Shown here piece after piece: positions 35,671 through 46,059 of a stretch of DNA of 64,000 nt (position 1 is the stretch's first letter; every line of letters starts with the position of its first letter). The DNA comes from Ophioderma brevispina (taxonomy: Eukaryota; Echinodermata; Ophiuroidea; Amphilepidida; Ophiodermatidae), in assembly GCA_023653785.1 (NCBI GenBank), contig JAMKCH010084943.1, positions 48,722 to 112,721 on the forward strand. The letters run 5' to 3'. Under the pieces are notes generated by a model, which was not told the DNA's origin, searched no databases, and was given only the letters and a program-made list of their open reading frames with translations. Made by a program: the position numbers and the translations under genes.

Positions 35671-37102
35671 GGGCTATTCCATGTCAACACTCTAGATGTG
35701 AGATGTGCACCGCAGCATGTCATGGATTTTTTTCTTTTTTGGTGTGGTGATAGATAATGATGAGAAATGAAAATTCTGAAATTTGAGCTGTGTACCATTT
35801 TTCGTTTTCTCGCAGGAGCGTTCAGAATTTTAGGGGGGTCACCACCAAAAATGCTGTATGATGCGAAAGACAATTTTGAGATGGCCATAAACTTGTAATG
35901 GAACCCTCCACAACTTTAAAAATCACTATCTGGGCTGTATTTTTGGTGTAGAATTCAAATCTGGCATCAAAAACATCATAGCTTCTTTACTTTTAAAGTT
36001 GTTTGGGTTTAAAAATGCAGTATCTTTCATCTGGAACCAAGTTTGGGGGGTCAGAACTCCATAAGTAACAAATTTTTATTGTCCATTTTTTTGTTAATCT
36101 CAGTCACACAGCAGGGCTTTCTATCAGTACAATAATAAAGTACATTAGGTAAGTAATAAGTGAGTTAAAGCCCATTGAAAAATACTAATTTTGCATTTTG
36201 ACATATATTGACCCCCCCCCCGAAAAATCAATGTTGACCTTCGACATCACCCTCTACTTCAGATATGTTGAAGATCTACATCATTAAAGAACTATTCTTG
36301 AAAGAACCAGCTTGGTGTCTTGATATTTTCAGCACAAGATGCTTTTGTTGATATCCCCATAGAATGTATATGGTGATATACACTGTGCATGTACAATGAC
36401 CTCTGGGTCACATATACCTTTGTGTGGAAACTTTGAGTGTGTATTTTGTTGTGAAAAAATGAAAATACCAAGCTAGTTCTTTCAAGGAAAGTTGTTTAAT
36501 GATGTATCTTCAACATATCTGAAGTAGAGGGGTTTTGTCGAATGTCAACATTGGTTTTCAGGGGGGTCAAAATATGTCAAAAAAGTATAATTACCATTTT
36601 CAATGGGCTGTACCTCACATATTACTTTTCGAATATGCTCATAATTGTATTGGATGAAAGTTCTACTATGTGACTCTGATTCACTAAAAGATGGACACTA
36701 AAAAAAATTACTTTTGGGAGTTATGACCTCCCGAACTTGTCCCGAATGAACAGATTTGCATATTTACGCCTCATTAACTCCAAAATGAAACAAGCTATTG
36801 AATTTTTTTATCCTAGATTTGAATTCTACACCAATTATTACCCCTAGATAGTGATTTTCAAAGTTGTGGGGTGCTCCCTTACTAATCTGTGACCCTCTCA
36901 ACATTGTCTTTCACATCGGGCAGCACTTTTGATGCTGACCCCCCCTAAATTTCCAATCGCTCTAGTGGGAAAACGAAATGGACAATGACACTCAAAATTT
37001 GAGGATTTTTCATATCTCATCCATGTCTACCACCACACTTAAAGTGAAAAAAATCCATGACATGCTGCGGTGCACATCTCGAACGTTGACATGGAATGGG
37101 CC
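35671..37102. mobile_element. 1.43 kb long-inverted-repeat element
   Basis: The left half (GGGCTATTCCATGTCAAC..., GATGTGCACCGCAGCATGTC) is complementary, in order, to the right half (GACATGCTGCGGTGCACATC..., GTTGACATGGAATGGGCC). Inner matched pairs include GATAGTGATTTTCA with AAAATCACTATCT, and CTACTTCAGATATGTTGAAG with CTTCAACATATCTGAAGTAG. The arms are about 650-700 bases and the centre is near 36,390. Arms differ by scattered substitutions, so this is old or was copied with error. No transposase; small ORFs inside are by-products. It interrupts repeat D at its left edge. Confidence 0.75.
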
Positions 37103-37260
37103 ATGAGCTTTTTTTCAGTAATGTAAAACCAATAAAATTCTTAATGTAGGTCCTCAGCTGTCGTACAGTGCATCTTACACCTGGCAGGTACAAAAAACTA
37201 TATTCAACAAACTTTGAGGTGTCAAAATAAATATTGGCTGTATACCCCTTCAACTTAACT

Positions 37261-38040
37261 CTATTTTTTGCTATCACCCAAGAAAGAAAGAAATGACGAT
37301 ATGAAATTTGATGGCGTTTGCTTCTGTTCCGCTTCCTTTGAAGTCCCTTCCTTTGGATGTGCCCCACGACTCGACGTTGGCATAACTCCGGATGAACCAG
37401 GCACATTGCTACCACTACCGATCCTCGGTTCTTTGTGAGTTAGGAGTTCATACTTGCTCCCGGCTGGCATGGAAGCGGTTGAAATTGGCCGACTGATTTG
37501 GCTTGTACTCTGAGAAACCGCCGATGCTGGCCTGCTGCTGTGATTTCCAGTACTGCTCTCGCCGTGCCCCGCGGGTTTTCGATGCAAACTGAGCTTGCTA
37601 ACTGATTTACCTTTTGCTGAAATGCTAGGTGAATCTGGCTGCCTTGAACCCAGTGTCTCTCTCAGTCTCTGTACCACATCGCGAGATGCTGCTGATACGG
37701 CTACCGAGGACTTAGCAGCTGATGACTGCAACAGAGGTGGTTGCGTAATCCCTGGCGACATTCTACGATCAACGTGCACTGATGATGAGGGCTGTTGGGA
37801 CTTGCTGGAATCAAAATATTTGCTCTGCATGGAAAGCTGGCTACCTTTGGCTGAAGTGGGAGTTTTGGACATTGGTGGAGATAGCACCGAAGGGGTCTTA
37901 CTGCTATCTGATTGTTTGCCTTTAAGCAGTGGATGAGCAACGCTTGAAAGCGTGTGCAGCTTTGTTATTGGTTTGCTTGTGACCGTTGCCGATACTGGTG
38001 TTTTGGGGATTGGCTGACTGACAAAAGAGGGCGTTTTACT
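37261..38040 (-). CDS. Ser/Pro-rich C-terminal exon, unidentified gene
   Basis: An open minus-strand frame of about 260 codons ending in a stop at 37,261. It is very rich in Ser, Pro, Thr, Lys and Gln (PSVLSPPMSKTPTSAKGSQL, QISRPISTASMPAGSKYELL) and ends FISSFLSFLGDSKK. A complexity-poor disordered tail is the likely structure. Upstream at 37,900-38,140 a stretch is duplicated at the base level (ACCAAT.ACAAAGCTGC.CAC...), giving two K-TPS-S-P-KTP units, the first broken by frame errors. Likely the last exon of the gene whose helical exons lie at 39.31 and 42.09 kb. I do not recognise the protein. Confidence 0.55.
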   Translation of the reverse strand, partial: SKTPSFVSQPIPKTPVSATVTSKPITKLHTLSSVAHPLLKGKQSDSSKTPSVLSPPMSKTPTSAKGSQLSMQSKYFDSSKSQQPSSSVHVDRRMSPGITQPPLLQSSAAKSSVAVSAASRDVVQRLRETLGSRQPDSPSISAKGKSVSKLSLHRKPAGHGESSTGNHSSRPASAVSQSTSQISRPISTASMPAGSKYELLTHKEPRIGSGSNVPGSSGVMPTSSRGAHPKEGTSKEAEQKQTPSNFISSFLSFLGDSKK

Positions 38041-38644
38041 GCCTGTCTATTTGTTTTTCGTAAGGGCTTCATAAACGACGCTCGACGGATGTGCGCAGCT
38101 TTGGTATTGGTTTTTTTTGATCACGTTAGTCGTCTGCTTGGAACCGCCTGAGGTGAGGAGGGGGGGAACTTTTGGAGTGGCAGCAACTTTAGTGAAGTGA
38201 GGTGGTGAGGTTGGACTTGTTACTATTTTTGTAATCCATCAATTGTGCTGCATCCTTTGTCTTGGCATAAGAGAGTCCTTTTAGCTCCTTGGAAATGTCA
38301 GTTGCCGGCAAGGAATACAGGCCACTCAGGCTGCTGCTCCCATGACTCCCTGCGGCTCTGATACCCGACTGACTAGCTCCTGACGCACCTTGGGATTTCT
38401 GCAACCACTGTCACTTGGCATTCATCAAAAACAGTCTTCTTTCTTGGCTGCTGTTGCTATTGGAAATTAGACGTCCTGGTCTGTTGTACGTGGGCTCACT
38501 ACTAGGTGGAGTTTTTTGCTTGATATCTGAGTGGCTGCCTCTGGTTGGGCTCCCATACCAGGTTTCTTTTGGTGACCTCCCAAGGAATGTTGTGTCTCCA
38601 TGTTGTGAAGTTGGTGTTGTTATGAGAAAAAACCAAACCGCCAT
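38041..38644 (-). CDS. Ser-rich coding continuation with frame breaks
   Basis: The same exon or exon group continues upstream in changing frames: 38,189-38,404 (SGIRAAGSHGSSSLSGLYSL, ELKGLSYAKTKDAAQLMDY) and 38,411-38,644 (GSPTRGSHSDIKQKTPPSSE, ISNSNSSQERRLF). The latter two share a frame separated by one TGA; a frame change is needed near 38,190 to join 37,261-38,040. The composition matches the tail downstream. Single-base indels as in NDUFV1 are the likely cause. Confidence 0.45.
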
Positions 38645-38659
38645 GAGAATGAATTTTCC

Positions 38660-39300
38660 ATAATCTCTATTGATTTAATAAGCATTTTATATCGATTGAG
38701 ATGAAAGAAAAGGATCCATCATTGAAGTATAACACAATTGATTGAGTTGTACAATTTTATGAACACTTTTTATTTTGATGAATACAGAATGGCAGATTCC
38801 CGTGCATTTGACCTACCACTGGGTTCAGCCATGTTTCCCCATGTATTGGACAATAATTTCTCAAATATTAATCCCTCCAATCAGAAGATAATGATTTTAC
38901 TGAATAGGTAATATACATAACCTTGTCTGTAATGTAACCATTCATATACTCATTTGCACAATTGAATATTAAGTTTCCATAACGTTTACGTATTTCTTCT
39001 TTGATAAACACGTCAAAAGTTACGCTTATACCAATCTGACAAAAAACTAAAGAGTACAATTTCAACAGATTTTAAGCTATTTTCTGATTTGTTTCAAAAC
39101 TGTCCTGTGCGACATGTGGAGTGCCGTTTTCCCAGATCACATTAAATATCATTAATATCAATACAGGACAAAAGTGTTAAGCTCAAGATCCATGGTGAAC
39201 AATAATAAAGGGAAAAAAATAAATGACAAGCACAAAAGGTATCAAAATTTGATTTATAAAACAAATATTATATTTTAATTCCACAAATTTGATGTTGTCC
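38660..39300. other. Intron-like DNA
   Basis: AT-rich sequence between candidate exons on the minus strand; no repeat partner or ORF supported. Confidence 0.4.
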
Positions 39301-39313
39301 ACTTTTTGCTTAC

Positions 39314-39392
39314 CTGAGGTATTTTATTCACTATGTTATAATGAGTAAAGAAACGGACAGCTTGCTCCAGCACAGACGGCTCGGTTTCACAT
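39314..39392 (-). CDS. Candidate internal exon, same unidentified gene
   Basis: Acceptor TTTCTCAG and donor GTAAGC on the minus strand enclose 79 bases open in one frame: CETEPSVLEQAVRFFTHYNI continuing VNKIPQ. Helical, well-mixed composition. Phase does not join directly to the 42.09 kb exon, so another exon or a base error lies between. Confidence 0.5.
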
Positions 39393-40004
39393 CTGAGAAA
39401 TGGTCAAAAAAAAAAATTGTGAAAATTCTTAATGAATTCCAAGCTAGGCTATCTTTATTTCATTGAGAAGTTCATGCAATCCGTACTGACCCGAGTTTGG
39501 TTATAGTCCCATGATACGGTGATAATCCCCCCCCCAGTTTTGCAAGAATCTGAAAAATAGTAGAAAATCTATTATAATCCCACCATAGTTGTTGGTGTGG
39601 GAAGGCCATTAGATTAATGCATTTTGGTTATAGTCCATTTTTTTTTGAGTATTTCCTTGTTTGATTTTCTTTACCAGAGTTAATTGGTTCTTGTACCAAG
39701 CTTTTGTTTATCACACACCTCATTGGACACTTGAAAATAGCTTGAATAAGTTTAGCTCTAAGGGATGTGAAATGTTGATGCTCGTGTTGTTTCATGTTTA
39801 GGGGGGAGATCCCATTAGACTCCGACCCCCTAATTTCAAGCTAATTTCAGGTTAAAAACAGGTGGGACTATACTAGGGTCAGTACAGTAACAGGGTGGTT
39901 CTTGAACCATGTGTCTTGCCCCCCCCCCCTCTTCGCGATCAGAAAATGTTTACCTTTTACACATGTACCACTTCAGAATGTGAGGAGGACAGAATGCACC
40001 CCTT

Positions 40005-40270
40005 TAATCCACCCACATAACCTTTGACCCAAATCTTTGTACACGTTATATGGGCCTTGGGTCAGAGTTTTTTACTGAACAAGTTTGGCAATTTGGTTTG
40101 GTGATTTGTGGTAGAAAAACAAAATAGATTTTCAAAGAATTCCTATTTAATATGCCCACATGACCTCTCACCCTAATTGGTATACACTACATATGACCTT
40201 GGGCCAGCGGTTTCTGACCCAGTTTCGCTGCAATTATCCCAAGGGTTTGGGCAGGAAAGAAATAGTGATT
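40005..40270. repeat. Two-unit tandem repeat, ~142 bp
   Basis: Two diverged units: CATAACCTTTGACCCAAAT, then ATGGGCCTTGGGTCAGAGTT and ACTGAACAAGTTTGGC in the first; CATGACCTCTCACCCTAAT, ATGACCTTGGGCCAGCGGTT and CTGACCCAGTTTCGC in the second. Non-coding. Confidence 0.5.
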
Positions 40271-40323
40271 TCTTAGCCTTGTTCTGAGCAAGCTCAGGGG
40301 CAAGTCAAAATGGAACACCATAA

Positions 40324-40865
40324 TGCTGGTTTCATACTAGCTTGTCGTGCTGTCGCAGTGTCGCACGACAAGTAATTTGTGCAACAGCGCAAGCGTAGTT
40401 AACACGTGACCATAAAACTTGCCATGTCGCCGCGACAGGCTGCGACCATGCTGCGACAAGCTGCGACAAGCCGATAAATCGATTAGTTTGTCGTGCTGTT
40501 CCCTGCGACAGACAGCAAAGAGTTGACTTGAACTCAACTTTTCTGCGACACCACCCGATGCCGTAAAAAACTGACCAATGAAAATGCACAAAGTATTTAC
40601 ATATTTGTTAAACTCCTCCGCAGCGATGGGACATCGATAAAAATGATTCATTTTGGGATTTGGGTGAGACTATTCTAACGTAAACAAATGGTGCCATGAT
40701 GTTGAGCCGTCTGCCGCAAAAACCACGAAAAAAGTATGAAATACTCGCGATGACACGCGACAGCACTTTTTGTCGCGGCGACAAAAAACAGCAAGTAGCG
40801 CGACAACACGACAACTTGTGGTTTTGCGACACTGTGACAGCACGACAAAAAGTATGAAGCCAGCA
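40324..40865. mobile_element. GCGACA-rich Harbinger-like element
   Basis: 542 bp with inverted ends TGCTGGTTTCATACT and AGTATGAAGCCAGCA and a TAA on each flank (40,321-40,323; 40,866-40,868), the target duplication type of PIF/Harbinger. The subterminal DNA is packed with TGTCGC/GCGACA and TGTCGTG/CACGACA, likely transposase-binding repeats. Two overlapping minus-strand frames inside (40,332-40,651) encode no recognisable protein. Confidence 0.72.
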
Positions 40866-40869
40866 TAAA

Positions 40870-42090
40870 AAAAAATAATTCCTAACAGTAAACTATGATT
40901 GTGAACATTAAAACAAATGATGATCTTACTTCTAATAATTCTGATGTTGCTGAGGCTTTTAACAATTATTTTACAAGTGGCTCTAATCTTGCGAGCAATT
41001 TTGACAGTAACAGCAGTATTATACGGCTTGTGTCTTACAAAATTTGGGTTTTTGTAAATTGACATGAAAATTCACTCAAAACTTTCTCAAATGGATTTAT
41101 TTGTACTGAATATTGCATTTGAAATAAAAAACAAATTAGCAATATATTGAATAAATAATAATTCACTCGATACAAAAATGCATAATTTAGAGAAATTTAT
41201 TTGCAAAAATGTCATACGGAAGCTATTAACACCCAATTTTCTCAAAATGCATGGGGAGCATGGTGCTGTCTTTAAATTTTCTTTCTGTTTAGTATCTCAC
41301 TATCATACAAATTGTATCATACTGTTGATTCTCAGTAATCTAGGTAACAACCAGGATGTTTGTACTGAGCTGGTCACTGTGGATACTCAAAGGTGCATTT
41401 TGTGACTCATGGTTGATGGTTCACTAGATATCCTTGAGAAAAGCTTATTAACAAAGTTTTAGTTAACCGTTATCCGATAGCACATTTCCTAAAGAATATA
41501 TTCTCAATAAACCAAACTATCGAACTCAGGCATATATGTCATCCAATATTAATCTAACATCCAGAATTATCCAATCTGGTGTTATATGTTTGAGAATTTG
41601 ATCACAACATTGTGCTTATCTATCGAGTTTATACTCTAACGTTCTACTGTGGTTCTTGATCTGACACTAACCTATCTAAACGGATCGCATGAATACAAAA
41701 AGGCTCATATTCACATATGAAATCGCCGGCTAATAAATCTTCTACTACCTAAAGACCTACACCTTGAGAAATTGGACATCTTTAGCCCTAGAGTTAATCA
41801 AATATCCTTTGAAGGACTATTATATATTTTTTTATAAACCAATAAGGTGATTTTTATATTTGAACAGGGACAGTCATCTTAGTATATAAGAATATTACTG
41901 AAGTACTGAGACATGATGCTCCTTGCATCAGCTGGTATAAGAACCTGGCCTAAGAAGCACCCACTACACATATATATGCCAACAGCCATGGCTATTCTCC
42001 TCTGTAAAAATTCTCATTTGTAAAGTCTGCAGAATTTTGCGCCACTGATTAGACACCATCTTGGATGGGTGCATTAAATGTTAACTACTC
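40870..42090. other. Intron-like DNA
   Basis: AT-rich, without supported exons; small frames at 40,670-41,405 look random. Confidence 0.4.
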
Positions 42091-42092
42091 AC

Positions 42093-42339
42093 TTGTGTTC
42101 CCTTATAAGCCTTATAAGCATCCCTGAATATATTCCCAGGTATTTCAGGATCTACTTGTATATGCAGCTTGCCTGACTGTACACACTGCCACACCTTGTG
42201 GGCTGCCAGCAAGGAGCTCAGTTTCTTCTCCTCATCTTTAGACTCCACGGCTTTGCTGATCTGATGCTGTAACACAGCCAGGCAGAGCTGGTAGGACTGC
42301 TGAGAGAGGTAGATTCTGTCCATGTCTCGCAGGTATTTC
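42093..42339 (-). CDS. Internal exon of unidentified gene (helical)
   Basis: A clean 247 bp exon: acceptor TTTTTGTAATCTAG, donor GTGAGT. It encodes 82 residues starting KYLRDMDRIYLSQQSYQLCL and ending IPGNIFRDAYKAYKGTQ, rich in Leu, Gln, Lys and Ala in an amphipathic helical pattern, with no frame error. The gene runs in the same direction as NDUFV1, which lies upstream, but the sequence is unrelated to complex I. Family not recognised. Confidence 0.65.
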
Positions 42340-42647
42340 CTAGATTACAAAAAGAAAAGAAAAAAAATTGCCAGGGGTATACAAACAAGGGCGGTGGTGT
42401 GATGACATGGGGTTTTATAAATTATAAACACCTTGGGAAAGCCAATAGTATACAAATATTGACTGCCCATGAGGGACATAGTCAAAACTAATGACCCGAG
42501 ATGATCTCAAGACCGTACTCTTTTCTCGAAGTGGAGCTGAGGGAAAATAGTATGATCTCGAGATCAACAAGTGTCATAGTTTTGACTATGACCTGAATAA
42601 AGGGCAGTTAATATTTGTACCTCATAGAACTTTGTCATCAGATTTGT

Positions 42648-43121
42648 CATCTACATCTTGGGCAGAAAATTTCTATACCGGTCAAAAAGTTACTATACAG
42701 GGAAAAAGTTACTATTCCTGGATAAAAGGTACTATACTGGGCAAAAAGGTACTTTACACATTTTATGCAATAGTGAAACTTTACGATGTCATGCAACTTT
42801 CATTTTCAGATGACAAGGATCTATCTATGAGTTACATAATAATGGATCACCACCCAATATATTTGAACTCAACCGTACAGTGGTCATCTACAGCTGGGAC
42901 AGAAAATTTCTATACCGGTCAAAAAGTTACTATACAGGGAAAAAGTTACTATTCCTGGATAAAAGGTACTATACTGGGAAAAAAGGTACTATACACATTT
43001 TATGCAATAGTGAAACTTTACGATGTCATGTAACTTTCATTTTCAAATGACCAGGATCTATCTATGAGGTATATAATAATGGATCACCACCCAATATATT
43101 TGAACTCAACCGTACAGTGGT
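42648..43121. repeat. 237 bp tandem repeat, two units, with inner 20 bp repeats
   Basis: Unit starts GTCATCTACA(T/G)CT and ends CCGTACAGTG; the second unit is offset by 237 bases with few changes (237 is divisible by 3, which is why a 133-codon frame runs through both). Within each unit a 19-21 base motif AAAAAGTTACTATACAGGG is repeated four times with drift. Probably a satellite seed; the ORF is not a gene. Confidence 0.75.
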
Positions 43122-43229
43122 TCCGACAGAAACGACTACAAATTTGTTCTTATTTTATTAAAAAAATTTAAACCTTATTTAAAACAAGATACTGCAAGTT
43201 AAAACTTACAAGATTCCACCTGGGGAGGA

Positions 43230-43640
43230 GCGATTATGGAAATGAGCTCATTAATATGCACAAATAATGATGACACAGTGCATGGTTTTTCACTACCGAC
43301 ATACAGAGTTTCATTAAATTTGAACATTGGGATCTAGTGGAAGTTCACCTTCGTAGTAATGAACCAATCAGAGAAAATATGGAAATGAACTCAAAAATAT
43401 GTACAAATATGACACAGTGAATGGGGATTACTTGCATCCACCACTACCCGCATACCAAATTGGGTCAAATTTGGACATTGGGATCTGTGAGAAGTTCACC
43501 TTTGTAGTAATGAGCCAATCACAGCAAATATGCAAATGAGCTCATTAATATACACAAATAATGATGGTACAGTGCATGATTATGATATGCATGCACCAAT
43601 ACCCGCATACCAAATTGCACCAAATTTAGATGAGAGCATC
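43230..43640. repeat. ~150 bp tandem repeat array, segment 1
   Basis: Roughly 2.8 units. Landmarks recur at ~150 bases: ACATTGGGATCT, GAAGTTCACCTT(C/T)GTAGTAATGA, AAATGAGCTCATTAATAT, ACTACCCGCATACCAAATT. No coding frame. Confidence 0.7.
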
Positions 43641-44532
43641 AAGGATGCTGTGGCTTACTCCAGAGGTGTGATGTTGAGTTGTGCAGTGAGGTGAAACCAC
43701 TTATAGGTAAAAGCAACAAATGGCATGCTAAGTGATAATTCCCATATCCTAACGTCCCTTAACTGCATTTTTTCCACTTTTCAAAAATCACGGAGCGGAC
43801 CCGTCTTGCTTTTAGGGAGAAATTGCCCCAAGATCTAACAAATAATGCTACCACCTTTTTTGCGGTGATCGTCAGGTATGTAGTCTTTTTCCGAAAAAGA
43901 TGTTAGGGATATAGGCCTATAGCCAGTGAAATTTGTTCATTGTTAAGGCCAAACAAAAAATCAATTTTTTTCCCCAGTAGGTAGTCCAAAACCTAAATGT
44001 AAAATACACTTTTCATTTTAATTTAAAAAAAAAAAGAAATTGAAAAGGGTTTCCCCAGAAATTGCTCAAATTGGCTAAATGGCAAGTCAAGACAGTTGCA
44101 AATCATACTTGATTGTCCAATTATTAGTTTATAAAACAAAAATATTGACTTTGGATCACTTGGAAATCTTAGAAAATTGAAACGTTCTATCATTTCTGTT
44201 TTTGTCTAAAAATGCAAATCGCCTCAGTAAATAAAAGAAAAACAACAACAAAATACGGTAAAATGGCTCCAAATTAAATGCACATGGCCTACTACTGGCA
44301 ACAAACTTGAATCCCCTGCTGATGCCACAACTCCCACCAGTACTGGCTCCACCACCCATCACCCAACTCATTGGATCCTGTATCCATCAATTACCTGACT
44401 ACCCCCACCCATCAACCAACAACTCCACCACACCATGGAATACTGACTTTGTCCTTGTCAACCACTGATTTCAATACTCCATCAACCAGGGGCAGCAAAA
44501 CACTACAAGACTAACTAATGCGTAAGGGGTCA

Positions 44533-44652
44533 AGCTGGCCAATAATTCCGGTATGCGTACCTACCCAAATAGAACAGGCCAACTCGACCCAATGGTACCG
44601 CCTAGTCTAACAGAATTTGGGTGGGTAGGTACGATGATCACAGTTGGCCAAC
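44533..44652. repeat. 120 bp foldback
   Basis: Arms AGCTGGCCAA...CGTACCTACCCAAAT and ATTTGGGTGGGTAGGTACG...TTGGCCAACT. Likely a miniature inverted-repeat element. Confidence 0.5.
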
Positions 44653-45173
44653 TCTACTCTCCTACTGTCATATGCACATTAACTAAATATCAATTATGGT
44701 AATGATTTTCACGTGTACATATGATTGAGGAATATCAGACCAAGTCCTGTTCCTGTACTTGGCGAAATAGCACTTGCAATACAGCCAATCACCACTTACC
44801 TAAAACTATTGTGTTTATGAGTATTACATCTTTGTGTGGAGTACTTTTGATATTTAGGCATTCATACAAGTTCCCTGATACACACACAACTATTTCTATT
44901 TTGTGAATGAAAATATGCAATTATAATTATTATTAATTTTTATTCTTCCTCACGCGATCTGTGGGCGGGGTCACTCTGATCAGGGAAGTGCGACTGCCGC
45001 ATCGTTATAGCTTGGTTATATGCACACACAGTCACCACCACAATGATGTGTAATATACCATGATGTACCGATACGGCGGTGAAATGTAAGGACTCAGGGC
45101 CAAGGACTTGGGAAGGACCACCCATATTTGCTGTTTACCACATTTTTTACCATTAACATTTAATTTCCAATTC

Positions 45174-45233
45174 ACACACACACACACACAAACACATGCA
45201 CACATGCAAACACACACACACAAATGCACACAT
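45174..45233. repeat. CA microsatellite
   Basis: An imperfect (CA)n run with AA, TG and TGCA interruptions. The Cys/Val-rich minus frame over it is an artefact. Confidence 0.9.
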
Positions 45234-45884
45234 GGTAGCAACAAAACAATAGTTCATAAAAATGATGAAGTGGCATTCAAAGGAAAAAGAATAACTTTTT
45301 TAGTTGTCATACAAAGAACACTTTCTACATTTAAGAGGTAACATACTCCATGTGTGACAAAATCATGTTATTGCACTACCTATACCTAGTGTAAAATTAC
45401 TAGGGCATTGCTATATGAAAGAACTGCAGTGTGGCAAGGTCTGACCTTGGCTATCTATACCAAAACAAACATCCAGGCCAACATATAAGCACATGTGGTG
45501 TATGTCACTTACACTTGACAATTACTGACCTTGATGTCCAAAAAATGGTTCCCTATTTCTTGGTAGAGACCCTACTAACAATGCATGTAAAGAGTCGCCA
45601 GACAACTACAGTGAACCAAGAGTATTGACTATAATTGATTTTTGTCTTACAAGAAATGCGTTACAAGTGTTACAAGCACTTTCTGTGTGTTTCTTGATAG
45701 TTATGCCCTGTTTCTTGCGTGTTAATGTATTCCAAGGGGGGTGAGTGTTTTGGGCCCTATAGACCTTTTGCTTGACTCCTCCATATCACTGTTTTGTTTT
45801 CATACTGTGTAGTAATTGGAAATAGAGTTTGATGAACATATTGATCTATCACCCAGCACTCTCTTATAGACTTACTTCATAAGC

Positions 45885-46042
45885 CAACAATGGGATCTGG
45901 TAGAAGTTCAACCTTTGTAGTAATGAGCTAATTGGAGATTTAAGCATATGAGCTCATTAATATGCAACCATCACTACCCACATGCCAAATTTAGTGAAAT
46001 TTAGATTTTGGGATCTGGTAGAAATTCACCTTTGTAGTTATT
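45885..46042. repeat. ~150 bp tandem repeat array, segment 2
   Basis: Further units of the 43,230-43,640 repeat (CAATGGGATCTGGTAGAAGT, ATGAGCTCATTAATATGC, ACTACCCACATGCCAAATT), ending where the LINE begins. The array may originally have been continuous across 2.2 kb or is dispersed. Confidence 0.65.
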
Positions 46043-46059
46043 TTGAAAAACAGTGAGAA

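Noticed and set aside
37017..37415. 132-codon minus-strand ORF spanning the long inverted repeat edge
   Set aside because: Wrong frame relative to the Ser-rich exon and partly inside a transposable element; no homology recognised.
42632..43033. 133-codon plus-strand ORF
   Set aside because: Two frame-preserving satellite units, with no independent sign of coding.
45032..45341. Cys/Val- and Thr/His-rich ORFs
   Set aside because: Translations of the CA microsatellite.
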